NCBI GenBank assembly: GCA_050283925.1
Contig: JBNOAI010000006.1
Location: 290,654 to 354,653, forward strand
Origin: ZC4RG25 sp023428365
Lineage (GTDB): Bacteria > Pseudomonadota > Alphaproteobacteria > Rhizobiales > Hyphomicrobiaceae
Direction of reading: 5' to 3'
Length of the DNA stretch: 64,000 nucleotides
Below, piece after piece: positions 1-9,082 of this stretch. Position numbers and translations under genes: made by a program. Within the stretch, counting starts at the first letter, position 1; each line of letters starts with the position of its first letter. The notes below the pieces were generated by a model. It was not told the origin of the DNA. It made no database searches and saw only the letters and a program-made list of their open reading frames with translations.

Positions 1-29
1 CGGCGGTCGCCGTGGCCATGCCAAGGTAG
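1..29 (+). CDS. possible 3' end of an upstream gene
   Basis: One plus-strand frame (codons from position 3) is open from the window edge to a TAG at 27-29, five bases before the next start codon. That would suit the last codons of another gene in the same exopolysaccharide operon. Nine codons are too few to identify a family or to prove coding, so this is only a possibility. The frame of the following glycosyltransferase is also open to the window edge. Confidence 0.25.
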
Positions 30-34
30 CGAGA

Positions 35-1303
35 ATGATTGAGGATATTCAGCAGGATGTGCGACGTCCTTTGCTGGAGGACATCGCGCTCCGGACAGGA
101 CGCCAACTCCGGATTGCATATCTTGTTAACCAATATCCGAAGGTAAGCCACACGTTCATCCGGCGTGAGATTTTGGCGACGGAACGGTTGGGGCTTCACG
201 TTGAGCGGCTGGCTCTGCGCGGTTGGGACGAGAAAGTCGTCGATGCACGCGATGAGGCGGAGCGGCCGCGCACGCGTTTTGTCTTAAAGGACGGTCTTTT
301 GCCATTGATTGGGGCCGCAGCGCGCCAGTTTATCAGGCAGCCGAAGGCGTTTGCGCGGGCGTTGGCTGAGGCAGCGAAGATGTCGCGTCGGTCGACGCGA
401 TCGCTACCGTATCACCTTGTTTATGTGGCGCAGGCCAGCCGCATCAAGGAAATGCTCGACGAAACTCCGGTCGACCATCTACACGCCCATTTTGGTACGA
501 ACTCCACTGAGATCGCGCGCTTTGTGAGCCTGCTCGGGGGGCCGACGTACAGTTTTACCGTGCATGGTTCCAACGAGGCCGATGACGGGAAGTATCTTCA
601 TCTCGATCGCAAGGTGCGGGATGCGAAATTCGTCGTGGCGGTGAGCGCCTATACGCGGAGCCAGCTTTTGAGACACGCCGCGCCCGAGGATTGGCACAAA
701 GTTCACGTTGTGCATTGCGGGCTTGATCGGGAGTCGTTCAATGACACCGCACAGGCGTCTTCATCTCCCATATTTCTCTGCATCGGCCGCTTGAGTCCCG
801 AGAAAGGGCATCTGATCCTACTCGATGGATTCAGGCAGGTGACCTTGCACAATCCTGAAGCGCGACTGGTGATCGTCGGCGATGGTCCTTTGCGTTCACT
901 GCTCGAGCAGCGCATTCGAGATCTGGGCTTGGAGAGCCATGTCCGGATCACCGGCTGGATCAGCGGGGATGCCGTCCGCGAAGAGATCCTCGCGTGCCGT
1001 GTGCTCGTTCAGCCCAGCTTCCAGGAAGGACTCCCGGTGGTGATCATGGAGGCGATGGCACTTGGGCGGCCGGTGATCTCGACCTATGTCGCGGGTATTC
1101 CGGAGCTGGTTGTGCGCGAGACAGGTTGGCTGGTGCCCGCTGGTGATGCGCAGACTCTGGCCGACGCCATGGAGCACAGCGTCCACCTGCCGGATGCGGA
1201 AATCCGTCGCATGGGAGCGGCGGCGCACGACAGAGCGCGCGCACGTCACAGTATCGATCAGGAAGCGGCGAAGCTGGCAGTTCTATTTGCGGAGCCTTCC
1301 TGA
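35..1303 (+). CDS. glycosyltransferase family 4 (WcaL-like), exopolysaccharide
   Basis: A 422-residue GT-B retaining glycosyltransferase that would add a sugar from a nucleotide donor to a growing lipid-linked polysaccharide at the cytoplasmic membrane face. The N-terminal half has the acceptor-domain pattern of colanic-acid WcaL-type enzymes (IAYLVNQYPKVSHTFI from about residue 29; HLHAHFGTN near 150). The C-terminal GT4 domain begins at about residue 247 (CIGRLSPEKGH) and carries the EX7E-like donor motif EGLPVVIME near 331-339. ATG at 35 is used because the conserved N-terminus follows soon after, but the frame is open upstream. The stop is directly followed by the start of the deacetylase gene, so the two are translationally linked. 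Donor and acceptor sugars cannot be read from sequence. Confidence 0.85.
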   Translation: MIEDIQQDVRRPLLEDIALRTGRQLRIAYLVNQYPKVSHTFIRREILATERLGLHVERLALRGWDEKVVDARDEAERPRTRFVLKDGLLPLIGAAARQFIRQPKAFARALAEAAKMSRRSTRSLPYHLVYVAQASRIKEMLDETPVDHLHAHFGTNSTEIARFVSLLGGPTYSFTVHGSNEADDGKYLHLDRKVRDAKFVVAVSAYTRSQLLRHAAPEDWHKVHVVHCGLDRESFNDTAQASSSPIFLCIGRLSPEKGHLILLDGFRQVTLHNPEARLVIVGDGPLRSLLEQRIRDLGLESHVRITGWISGDAVREEILACRVLVQPSFQEGLPVVIMEAMALGRPVISTYVAGIPELVVRETGWLVPAGDAQTLADAMEHSVHLPDAEIRRMGAAAHDRARARHSIDQEAAKLAVLFAEPS

Positions 1304-2311
1304 ATGGAGCTGGCATCGGCGTCGGAGTTTGATTTCAAGAGGTTGGCGAAAGTCGCTCTGGCGTCGCCGTTGCCTTACGCCCTGCTGACGGCGCGCGCGC
1401 TCCGGAAAAGCCCGATCACGGTGCTGTGTTATCATACGATCCGCCCCGACAATGAGCCGATCGACGCGTGGACAGCGGTGCGCCGCTCCGATTTTGTACG
1501 GCAGATGGAGTTCCTGCACGCGCGCTATGACATCGTCAGCCTCGACGATGCGTTCGATGGTGGGGCAATGCCAGGCGAACGGCCCCGTGCGGTTATAACG
1601 TTCGATGATGGCGAAGTTGGCCTGTACGATAGTTTGCTCCCGCTTGTTGCCGAGATGCGCCTGCCGGTGACGCTTTACGTCGCGACCGGTCAGATCGAGG
1701 CCGGCCGGGCGTACTGGTTTGACGACGTGATGAATGCGTTGCAGGCGGATGGGGCGTTCACCATCGACCTGCAAGCGGCGGGCCTCAAGGCGTGGAAAAT
1801 CGGGCCGCGGCGTGGTGCTGCACGATGGGCTGCGATTGCCGATATATTGAATACGTTGAAGGGCGTGACACCAGCCAAGCGGGCGGAGGTTGCTGCCGCC
1901 GTGGTCGCGCAGGCGCCCCGGCCGGGCAGTCGGATGTTCAAACCTCTGCAACCGATGTCGATCGCCCAGTTGCAGGAGCTCGCACGCAATGAGCTTGTGA
2001 CTATCGCCGCACATAGTCACTGTCATAGTTTGCTGGATCAGATCCCGGTTTCCCAAGTCCGCGAAAGCGTGGCGTACTCACGCGCCTTGCTGGAGGAATG
2101 GACCGGTCGAAGCGTCAAGCATTTCGCTTATCCCAACGGCAACCACAACAAATCGGTCGAGGAGGTTGTCGCCGGCTTAGGCTTCCGCTCGGCGACTGCA
2201 CTGAATGATCGGCTCTGGCGCCGCGGTATGGACCACTTTGCTTTGCCGCGTGTCTCAATCGGTCGCTATGACGACTTCGAGCGCTTCAAGCTGCGGCTCG
2301 CCGAAATCTAG
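1304..2311 (+). CDS. polysaccharide deacetylase (NodB homology) family protein
   Basis: A 335-residue carbohydrate esterase 4-type protein, likely removing N- or O-acetyl groups from an exopolysaccharide intermediate. Visible NodB motifs are TFDDG at about residues 99-103 (catalytic base and metal-binding Asp), HSHCHS at about 236-241 (HSxxxH metal ligands) and FAYPNG near 268. An early LCYHTIRPD segment near residue 43 is typical of the family in capsule and EPS clusters. No signal peptide is evident, so it may act in the cytoplasm. The ATG directly abuts the stop of the upstream glycosyltransferase. Substrate is inferred from context only. Confidence 0.85.
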   Translation: MELASASEFDFKRLAKVALASPLPYALLTARALRKSPITVLCYHTIRPDNEPIDAWTAVRRSDFVRQMEFLHARYDIVSLDDAFDGGAMPGERPRAVITFDDGEVGLYDSLLPLVAEMRLPVTLYVATGQIEAGRAYWFDDVMNALQADGAFTIDLQAAGLKAWKIGPRRGAARWAAIADILNTLKGVTPAKRAEVAAAVVAQAPRPGSRMFKPLQPMSIAQLQELARNELVTIAAHSHCHSLLDQIPVSQVRESVAYSRALLEEWTGRSVKHFAYPNGNHNKSVEEVVAGLGFRSATALNDRLWRRGMDHFALPRVSIGRYDDFERFKLRLAEI

Positions 2312-2435
2312 CAAGAATTGGTTAACGCCATCGGGGCCAAAGACCTCCTGGCCGTTTACCAAGTGCGGTATTGTGGCCGCGAGTTTGCATGCGACGTTTC
2401 AGAACGAAGCTTTTTTGAGCAAGGGGTGCGTCCGA

Positions 2436-3413
2436 GTGGGTGCCGCGACGAAAGTTCAGGCGAGGTACGTTTTGATTTCGCCTTGCCGAAATGAGGCTGC
2501 CTATATCCGCAAGACGCTGGACAGCGTCGTTGCGCAAACGGTGCTGCCCGCGCTCTGGATTATCGTCGACGACGGTTCGACCGATGACACCCCGGCGATC
2601 CTAGCAGAGTACGCTGATCGCCATACATGGATCAAGGTTGTGCCGCGGACGGATCGCGGTCATCGCGCGGTCGGTCCCGGGGTCATCGATGCATTCTACT
2701 CAGGTCTCGGTACGATTGATCTCGATGACTACGAGTTCATTTGCAAGCTCGATGTTGACCTCGATCTCCCCACCGCCTACTTTGAAACTCTGATCGTCCG
2801 TATGCATCTCAATGCGCGTTTGGGGAGCTGCAGCGGCAAGCCCTATTTTCGGACCGAGGGCGGCCAGTGGGTTAGCGAGAAGTGCGGTGACGAGATGTCT
2901 GTTGGCATGACGAAATTCTATCGCGTCACCTGCTTCAAAGCGATCGGCGGCTTTGTGCGCGAGGTGATGTGGGACGGGATCGACTGCCATAAATCGCGCC
3001 AGCTCGGCTGGATCGCGAGAAGCTGGGACGATCCTGAACTGCGATTTGAACACCTAAGGCCGATGGGGTCGAGCCAGCAGAACATTCTGACTGGCCGTAA
3101 GCGCCATGGATACGGCCAGTATTATATGGGCAGCGATCCGCTGTATTTCATGGCAACGGCGCTTTATCGGATGACGCAGAGACCATTCGTGGTCGGCGGC
3201 GCCGCCATGCTGTACGGCTATTTCAATGCGATGGTGCGCCGGTTGCCCCAGCATGGTGACGTCGAATTGCGCCGCTTCATTCGTTCATATCAGCGTCAGG
3301 CGCTTCGTGTCGGAAAGGCCCAGGCGATCCGCAACATCGAAGCCAAGCAGGAGTCGCGTTGGCATAAGTTTCGCGGCCAGATGACGGAGGCTGGAACTGT
3401 CGGTGGTTTGTAG
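2436..3413 (+). CDS. glycosyltransferase family 2
   Basis: A GT-A fold family 2 glycosyltransferase of about 325 residues. It opens with YVLISPCRNEAAYI, has the nucleotide-binding DDGSTDD at about residue 45 and a DVDLD metal-binding motif at about 105. The reading frame is open back to 2205, but that extension overlaps the deacetylase gene and is not family-like. The GTG at 2436 has an AAGGGG ribosome binding site nine bases upstream and sits just before the conserved N-terminus, so it is the chosen start. It probably adds one sugar in the repeat unit made by this cluster. The gap from the previous gene is about 120 bases. Confidence 0.82.
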   Translation: MGAATKVQARYVLISPCRNEAAYIRKTLDSVVAQTVLPALWIIVDDGSTDDTPAILAEYADRHTWIKVVPRTDRGHRAVGPGVIDAFYSGLGTIDLDDYEFICKLDVDLDLPTAYFETLIVRMHLNARLGSCSGKPYFRTEGGQWVSEKCGDEMSVGMTKFYRVTCFKAIGGFVREVMWDGIDCHKSRQLGWIARSWDDPELRFEHLRPMGSSQQNILTGRKRHGYGQYYMGSDPLYFMATALYRMTQRPFVVGGAAMLYGYFNAMVRRLPQHGDVELRRFIRSYQRQALRVGKAQAIRNIEAKQESRWHKFRGQMTEAGTVGGL

Positions 3414-3474
3414 TTGAGGCAATATCAATCTTGGGCGACAGGGGTTTCGAAACGCGCCAACCGGGGACGTGCGC

Positions 3475-5499
3475 ATGTGTGGGCTAGCGGGCTTTCTGCA
3501 ACGGCATCCGTTCCACGGAACGGAGACGGCCGCGCAGCGACGCCTCGCGAATATGACGGCTGCCATTGTGCGCCGTGGGCCGGATTCGCATGGTGCTTGG
3601 TTCGATGCGGACGCTGGCATTGCGCTCGGTCATCGTCGTCTTGCGATTGTTGATTTATCCCCGGCTGGCCATCAGCCGATGGTGTCTCACTCGGGGCGTT
3701 ACGTCGTCGCCTATAATGGCGAAGTTTATAATCATGCCGACCTCCGTCATCAGCTCGAACAGGATGGACACACGCCGCGCTGGCGGGGGCACTCCGATAC
3801 CGAGACGATGGCCGCGGCTTTCGACGCTTGGGGCATCGTTCCGGCTATTCAGCGCATCGTCGGCATGTTCGCGGTCGCGGTCTGGGATCGGCAACGCCGG
3901 ACCGTGACGCTTATCCGCGATCGGATGGGCGAAAAGCCGCTCTACTACGGCTGGCAGGGTGTCGGTGCGGAAAAATCCTTCCTGTTCGGTTCCGAGTTGA
4001 AGGCGCTCCGTCGGCATCCGGCGTGCGCGCGCGACGTCAATCGTGACGCCATTGTTCAACTCATGCGGCATGGCCACGTAGGTGAGGGGAACGCGATTTA
4101 TGCCGGATTGCATAAGGTTCCAGCCGGATGCGTTGTTGAAGTCTCGCTGGAACATCCCGAGCCAGTTGTTTCTCGGTACTGGTCGGCTGTCGATGTCGCC
4201 ACCCGATCGGTGAAGGAAGGATCGGGTAGGCGGTCTCCCGATCAAGTCGTAAATGAGCTGGAGGCTCTACTGACCGACGCCGTCGGGCGTCAGATGATGG
4301 CGGATGTTCCGCTCGGTGCGTTCCTGTCGGGTGGTATCGACTCGTCGTTGGTTGTCGCGCTCATGCAGCGGCAGTCGTCGCGGCCGGTGAAAACCTTCAG
4401 CATCGGTTTTCATGAACCGCGCTACAACGAGGCCGAATTTTCGAAACGGGTTGCTGCTCACATTGGCACCGAGCATGTCGAGCTGTACGTCGGCGACAAG
4501 GAACTGCGCGATATCGTTCCGCGCCTGACCGAAATGTATGACGAGCCGTTCGCGGATGGGTCGCAGATCCCGACCGTTCTGGTCGCGCAACTGGCGCGTT
4601 CGGAAGTGACTGTTGCGTTATCCGGCGACGGTGGCGATGAATTGTTCTGCGGCTACGACCGTTACCGGCAGGGCGCTGGATTGATGCGCTATATCCGCGG
4701 CGTGCCGCAACCGCTGCGTTCGGCCGCAAGCCGCTTAGCTTGCGCGCTGTCCCGGGGCGTCTGGGATAAGGCGCTGAACCCGTTTCTCACGGTTGCTTCC
4801 GGTAAGGAGCCGAACGGGCAGCGTCTGCATCGTCTCGCCGACTATGCGCGGAGCAGTTCCGTAGAGGACTTGCATCGTAAGCTCGTCTCGCGCTGGCGTT
4901 TTCCCGAGGAGGTCGTTATCGGCGGTCATGAGCCGCGCGGAGTTCTGGATAATCCTGCCCTCGGCGACAGCGGCCTCGGCGATGCGGAACGCATGATGCT
5001 TCTCGATCTGCTGACCTATCTGCCGGACGACATCCTCACCAAGGTCGATCGCGCGACCATGTGGAGTTCGCTCGAGTCGCGCGCGCCATTTCTCGATCAT
5101 CGCGTCGTCGAGTTCGCGCTGGGTCTTCCGCTCGATATGAAGTGGCGGGATGGTCAGTCAAAATGGGCGCTGCGGCAGGTTCTCTACCGTCATGTACCGC
5201 GCGAATTGATCGAACGCCCCAAGATGGGCTTCGAGGTTCCGATCGCGGCATGGCTGCGCGGTCCGCTGCGGGGATGGGCAGAGGACTATCTTGCAGCCGA
5301 GCGTTTGCAGCGTGAGGGCTTTTTCCATGCGCCGCTGTTGCGCCAGATGTGGGACGAGCACCAGTCAGGAGCCTGCAACTGGGGCCCCGCGCTCTGGAAC
5401 GTTCTGATGTTCCAATCCTGGTTGGAGAACAGCCGTTCAGGTGATACGCGGGAAGTCGTTGATGTGCGGAGCTCCGGATTCGCGAGGCAGGCGTCGTAA
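3475..5499 (+). CDS. asnB: asparagine synthetase (glutamine-hydrolysing) / EPS amidotransferase
   Basis: A 674-residue class II glutamine amidotransferase fused to an asparagine synthetase domain. The ATG at 3475 gives MCGLAGF, so Cys2 becomes the N-terminal nucleophile after Met removal; a GTG two codons earlier would block this and is rejected. The ATP-pyrophosphatase loop LSGGIDSS lies at residues 284-291, and the synthetase domain continues with SGDGGDELFCGYDRY. Enzymes of this kind in polysaccharide clusters often amidate uronic-acid sugars rather than make free asparagine, and the neighbours favour that role. The gene converges directly on the next glycosyltransferase, with no gap. Confidence 0.88.
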   Translation: MCGLAGFLQRHPFHGTETAAQRRLANMTAAIVRRGPDSHGAWFDADAGIALGHRRLAIVDLSPAGHQPMVSHSGRYVVAYNGEVYNHADLRHQLEQDGHTPRWRGHSDTETMAAAFDAWGIVPAIQRIVGMFAVAVWDRQRRTVTLIRDRMGEKPLYYGWQGVGAEKSFLFGSELKALRRHPACARDVNRDAIVQLMRHGHVGEGNAIYAGLHKVPAGCVVEVSLEHPEPVVSRYWSAVDVATRSVKEGSGRRSPDQVVNELEALLTDAVGRQMMADVPLGAFLSGGIDSSLVVALMQRQSSRPVKTFSIGFHEPRYNEAEFSKRVAAHIGTEHVELYVGDKELRDIVPRLTEMYDEPFADGSQIPTVLVAQLARSEVTVALSGDGGDELFCGYDRYRQGAGLMRYIRGVPQPLRSAASRLACALSRGVWDKALNPFLTVASGKEPNGQRLHRLADYARSSSVEDLHRKLVSRWRFPEEVVIGGHEPRGVLDNPALGDSGLGDAERMMLLDLLTYLPDDILTKVDRATMWSSLESRAPFLDHRVVEFALGLPLDMKWRDGQSKWALRQVLYRHVPRELIERPKMGFEVPIAAWLRGPLRGWAEDYLAAERLQREGFFHAPLLRQMWDEHQSGACNWGPALWNVLMFQSWLENSRSGDTREVVDVRSSGFARQAS

Positions 5500-6594
5500 T
5501 CAGCGTGCGCCAATCAACGCGTATTGGATGTGTTTCAGGAGATCGTCGACGCGGGCGGTAAAGTGCGTCTGATCGAACCGTTCCGTGCCGCCGTAAGCGT
5601 GCCGACCTCGGCTCAATGATGTGATCAACGCATCCGCTAGCTCATCCGGATTGTCGGGATCAATCAGCAAGCCGATCTCACCATTCGCCAAAGCATCGAC
5701 ACTGCCATCGCGATTGCCGCCAATCACCGGAAGGCCTGTCGCCGCAGCCTCCAGAAAGACAATGCCGAAACCCTCGCCGGTACTTGGCATCGCGAACACA
5801 TCGGCGAGGCGGTAGTACGCGATGAGCGCCTCGTCGGGAACGCGTCCGGCAAATACGACGTGTTCCGAGACTCCTGATTGCTGAGTAAGTTGCTCCAGCC
5901 GCGACCGGTCGTCTCCGTCCCCGACGATGAGATACGCCGCATTTGGATGAACGCGCAGGACCGCGGGTAGCGCTGCGATGATCTTGTCGTGCCCCTTGTA
6001 GCGTTCCTCCGCACTGAGGCGGGAGACGGTGAGGATGACCATCCTACCGTCCAGTCCGTGTTGCTGCATGAGGGGTAGCGGCTTTGGCCCCGGCACAAAG
6101 CGAGGATGGTAGGTGTTGGGAAGGATCTTGTTGCGGGACGGATCGACGCCCGACCAGTCGAGAAACCGGTCACGAGTGTAACGGCTAACTGACGTTATGA
6201 GATCGGCGTGCCGTACGGCCATATAAATCGCGCGACTGGGGCGGACCCAAGCCTCGACGCCGTGAAGCTGCAACCAAAGCGGCGCGCGGCAGAGGCGCGC
6301 GGCAAGAACGGCAAGCGGCATGTGGTAGAGGTGGCCGCAGAAGACGGCATCGTATCGCTGCTGCGAGAGTGCGAGGCGCATAGCGGCCAGGGAGTAGGCG
6401 GTCCGTGCCGACACGGGCGCGTGCTGCTGGATTTTCTCGGGCAGCGTCGTGGCGTCAGGTTCGGCGTGACGTGGCAGGCAGACAATGCAACTCGTTTTCG
6501 AAGAGGCGGAGAGAGCCGTCAGCAAGTCGCGATTGTACTGGGCTATTCCGCCATGTCCTCCGAAAGCGTCCGTGACCAGCGCAAGGAGACGCAC
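5500..6594 (-). CDS. glycosyltransferase family 4
   Basis: A 364-residue GT-B glycosyltransferase. The N-terminus (VTDAFGGHGGIAQYNRDLL) shows the glycine-rich acceptor loop, the donor domain starts near LTVSRLSAEERYKGHD, and the EX7E motif is in EGFGIVFLEAAATGLPV. The start codon is GTG at 6592-6594. It lies downstream of the epimerase gene on the same strand, 83 bases away, and converges tail-to-tail with asnB. It is not closely similar to the GT4 at the left edge of the window, so it likely forms a different linkage. Confidence 0.85.
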   Translation of the reverse strand: MRLLALVTDAFGGHGGIAQYNRDLLTALSASSKTSCIVCLPRHAEPDATTLPEKIQQHAPVSARTAYSLAAMRLALSQQRYDAVFCGHLYHMPLAVLAARLCRAPLWLQLHGVEAWVRPSRAIYMAVRHADLITSVSRYTRDRFLDWSGVDPSRNKILPNTYHPRFVPGPKPLPLMQQHGLDGRMVILTVSRLSAEERYKGHDKIIAALPAVLRVHPNAAYLIVGDGDDRSRLEQLTQQSGVSEHVVFAGRVPDEALIAYYRLADVFAMPSTGEGFGIVFLEAAATGLPVIGGNRDGSVDALANGEIGLLIDPDNPDELADALITSLSRGRHAYGGTERFDQTHFTARVDDLLKHIQYALIGAR

Positions 6595-6677
6595 GTCACG
6601 ACGGGCGCGGTGATTGCGCCAGGCAGCGCAACACGTGCGTTTGATGATGTGGACGGAGTACCGGCACTGCGCAGGGG

Positions 6678-7697
6678 CTAGGCTGTTTCGGCGAGGACTG
6701 TCGGTTTTCCGAGCAGTTTATCGAAGTAGTCGATGGTCTGCTGAAGGCCGTCTCGCAATGCGATCGTCGGGGTCCAGTCTAGATGCTGCTGTGCCACGCT
6801 GATGTTGGGCCGGCGCTGCTTCGGATCGTCCTGTGGCAATGGCAGGTACACGATGCGTGACTTCGAGCCGGTCAGTTCAACGGCGAGTTCCGCGAGCTGC
6901 TTGATCGTGAACTCACCTGGATTGCCGAGGTTTACCGGCCCCGTGAGATCCTTCGGCGCTGCCATCAGACGTAGAAACCCTTCGACGAGATCATCGACAT
7001 AGCAGAATGATCGCGTTTGGGTGCCATCGCCGTAAATGGTGATGGGTTCGCCCTTGAGCGCTTGCACAACGAAGTTCGAAACGACGCGCCCGTCGTTGGG
7101 GTGCATGCGCGGACCGTAGGTATTGAAGATCCGCGCCACCTTGATGTCGATGCGGTGCTGGCGGTGATAGTCGAAGAACAGTGTCTCGGCGCACCGTTTG
7201 CCTTCGTCATAGCAGGCGCGCGGGCCGATCGGATTGACGTTGCCCCAGTAGTCCTCGCTCTGCGGATGGACGGCCGGATCGCCATAGACTTCCGACGTCG
7301 AAGCTTGAAAGATGCGGCAGCGCAGGCGTTTGGCAAGTCCCAGCATGTTGATCGCGCCGTAGATGCTGGTCTTCGTCGTCTGCACCGGGTCATGCTGATA
7401 ATGGATCGGCGATGCCGGGCACGCGAGATTATAGATCTCATCGACCTCGACATAGAGCGGCAGCGTCACGTCGTGACGCATGAATTCGAAATGCGGATGT
7501 CCGAGCAGATGCTCGATGTTCTGTTTCGAACCGGTGAAGAGATTGTCGACGCAGATGACATTGTGTCCGGCCTGAATCAGCCGATCGCTCAGGTGCGATC
7601 CCAGAAAGCCCGCGCCGCCAGTGACCAAAACCGTCTTGTTCTTCCCGGATCGGGCGCTATCCCGCGATGGGGAGAAATGATTTGAGGGTGCGTTCAA
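6678..7697 (-). CDS. NAD-dependent epimerase/dehydratase, UDP-glucuronate decarboxylase-like
   Basis: An extended short-chain dehydrogenase that by family similarity converts UDP-glucuronate to UDP-xylose, supplying a pentose donor. It has the Rossmann motif VTGGAGFLGSH near the N-terminus, STSEVYGDP, the catalytic YxxxK as YDEGKR, and NLACPASPIHYQ, a hallmark of the UXS branch. The frame is open to 8012, but the first 105 residues of that extension overlap the sugar transferase gene and are not family-like. The TTG at 7695-7697 has GGAG eight bases upstream and gives a normal 339-residue protein, so it is chosen; this start is inferred. It sits in the minus-strand half of the EPS cluster. 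Confidence 0.82.
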   Translation of the reverse strand: MNAPSNHFSPSRDSARSGKNKTVLVTGGAGFLGSHLSDRLIQAGHNVICVDNLFTGSKQNIEHLLGHPHFEFMRHDVTLPLYVEVDEIYNLACPASPIHYQHDPVQTTKTSIYGAINMLGLAKRLRCRIFQASTSEVYGDPAVHPQSEDYWGNVNPIGPRACYDEGKRCAETLFFDYHRQHRIDIKVARIFNTYGPRMHPNDGRVVSNFVVQALKGEPITIYGDGTQTRSFCYVDDLVEGFLRLMAAPKDLTGPVNLGNPGEFTIKQLAELAVELTGSKSRIVYLPLPQDDPKQRRPNISVAQQHLDWTPTIALRDGLQQTIDYFDKLLGKPTVLAETA

Positions 7698-7876
7698 CTC
7701 ACGATCTCCAAACTGGTCCGCCAGATTCAGACACAATCTGCCCAGCAATTGCCTAATGCTAGCGGCTGGCTCAAGAAAATGGGTCAGCAGAATAACGTAG
7801 CATCGAATTTTTTCTCGGAGGCGGACAAAAAATCCACTCCCTCCGTTCAGGTACCGTAGAAGCGGCTTGATGAACG
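7698..7876. other. intergenic spacer between epimerase and sugar transferase
   Basis: About 180 bases that an open frame crosses without protein-like content. It probably holds the 5' leader of the epimerase transcript. No clear hairpin or operator was seen. Confidence 0.4.
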
Positions 7877-8560
7877 TTAGCCGAACAAGCGACGATCTCC
7901 CGACAGTGTTTGATTGACCGAGCCGTCCTGTGACGGCCGATGTGACAAGAAGGAATGCTCTTCGATGGCGTGTGTTCGCGCCCGATCGATACTGTTTGTC
8001 AGAAGCATGCAAGCCGTTTGAACGAGGATCCGGATATCAAGCGCCAGGGAGGCGTTGCGCACGTACCAGGCGTCCAGGTTAGCCTTCTCGGCGCTCGAGA
8101 TGATGCGTCCACCATTGATCTGAGCCCACCCGGTCAATCCGGGGCGCACACGCAGGCGGAGCGGATCGCCTTCGGGCTGATCCTCGCTCAGCAGCGGGCG
8201 AGGGCCGACCAGCGACATGTCGCCTTTGAGGACATTGAAGAGCTGCGGCAGTTCATCGAGCCGCGACGCACGCAGAAAGCCGCCGATGGAGGAGATCCGC
8301 CGGGCCTCCGGAATGCGCCGACCATTGGGCGCGAACGTAGGGCGCATGGTGCAAAATTTGTAGATCACAATCGGGCGGCCGTCGCGCCCAGGACGTGCCT
8401 GACGAAAGATCAACGGCAAACCGACATCGATGGCGACGAGCAGTGCGGTCAGCAGAATGAACGGTGAAAGCAACAGCGCGCCGACGGCTGCGAATGCGAT
8501 ATCTAGTGCGCGTTTGGAGATCAGATAGCGGAATGACGCATCGCGCATTACGGGTATCAC
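7877..8560 (-). CDS. initiating sugar transferase (undecaprenyl-phosphate sugar-1-phosphate transferase)
   Basis: A 227-residue bacterial sugar transferase that would start repeat-unit synthesis by moving a sugar-1-phosphate from UDP-sugar to undecaprenyl phosphate. One hydrophobic segment near residues 18-42 is followed by the cytoplasmic catalytic core: KFCTMRP, SRLDELPQLFNVLKGDMS, VGPRPLL and RPGLTGWAQINGG, all characteristic of the ExoY/WbaP C-terminal domain. It is the short, one-helix form without the multi-helix N-terminal half of WbaP. The start is GTG at 8558-8560 or ATG at 8546-8548; neither has a strong ribosome site. It leads the minus-strand half of the EPS locus. Confidence 0.87.
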   Translation of the reverse strand: MIPVMRDASFRYLISKRALDIAFAAVGALLLSPFILLTALLVAIDVGLPLIFRQARPGRDGRPIVIYKFCTMRPTFAPNGRRIPEARRISSIGGFLRASRLDELPQLFNVLKGDMSLVGPRPLLSEDQPEGDPLRLRVRPGLTGWAQINGGRIISSAEKANLDAWYVRNASLALDIRILVQTACMLLTNSIDRARTHAIEEHSFLSHRPSQDGSVNQTLSGDRRLFG

Positions 8561-8859
8561 ACGCTCACAAGGAACGCGGAGTCAGGACGCGTAAAACAAC
8601 ACTGGAAAGTCATGCCCCCGCTGACGATTTATGACTAAACATGGTTTACGGCGGTGTCAACGGATTGCGCCGTGTTGAGCATTTCTGGTTTGTGCGAGGT
8701 GGTATGCACCGAGCGCTCCGCGCTGTTGTGATCGGTACGTGGCGAACGGGACTTTCAAAAATGCGCGCTGAGCGTGTGCTTCCTAGATCGAGAGACTCAC
8801 GACACGATGTGCGATGTTGCAAAAAAGAAACAAGTCCAGCGCAATTGCTCTGCTGTCGG
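8561..8859. other. intergenic leader region
   Basis: About 300 bases upstream of the sugar transferase start with no supported protein gene. It should contain that gene's promoter on the minus strand and the promoter of the first small-RNA-like element on the plus strand. An A-rich tract at 8820-8826 is the only obvious feature. Confidence 0.4.
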
Positions 8860-8968
8860 AACGAATTCTCAGTGGCCGTGTTCTATCGCTGTCTCCCGGT
8901 CGCGCCCCCCAATCGATCGGTGGTTCAAGGGGTGTCTCCTCGGCAAAGCCGGCGGGGCATCCCTTTTT
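8860..8968 (+). ncRNA. putative small RNA, copy 1 of a tandem pair
   Basis: A plus-strand element lying in a gap whose flanking genes are both on the minus strand. It starts AACGAATTC, contains a run of C followed by TCGATCGGTGGTT, and ends in a strong intrinsic terminator. It aligns with the element at 9083-9192 over its whole length with roughly two thirds identity by eye, including 13 identical bases at the conserved core. Conserved sequence plus an own terminator and no downstream gene on the same strand suggest a free-standing small RNA. The 5' end is uncertain and no known RNA family was recognised. Confidence 0.5.
8928..8968 (+). terminator. Rho-independent terminator of small-RNA copy 1
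   Basis: The arms 8928-8944 and 8948-8964 form a 17-position stem with one mismatch and a few G-T pairs, closed by an AAA loop and followed by a run of T at 8964-8968. This is one of the strongest hairpins in the window. Confidence 0.8.
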
Positions 8969-9022
8969 GTTTACGCGGCTCACTTGTGGTTAAGCCGGTG
9001 ACGAAAGCGGTGTGCCAGTGCA

Positions 9023-9050
9023 GCATTTGTGGCCAAATTATCACAAATGC
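9023..9050. promoter_or_regulatory. 9-bp inverted repeat upstream of small-RNA copy 2
   Basis: GCATTTGTG (9023-9031) and CACAAATGC (9042-9050) are perfect inverted copies separated by ten bases. The two half-sites are about two helical turns apart, as expected for a dimeric regulator. The dyad begins about 60 bases before the second small-RNA-like element, where an operator could sit. The half-sites resemble the TGTG/CACA of Crp sites, but the spacing is longer than a Crp/Fnr site, so no regulator is named. Confidence 0.45.
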
Positions 9051-9082
9051 AACTTATGATTGAGATACATCGTCCGCCTAGG

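Noticed and set aside
1..8560. Possible exosortase (PEP-CTERM) type EPS locus because of the amidotransferase and deacetylase
   Set aside because: No exosortase or PEP-CTERM protein is present in the window, so only a generic EPS locus is supported.
9023..9050. Crp/Fnr binding site
   Set aside because: TGTG/CACA half-sites are present but the spacing is too long for a standard site.
8641..9063. 140-codon open frame in the small-RNA gap
   Set aside because: It runs through the terminator of the first RNA-like element and its translation has no protein-like pattern.
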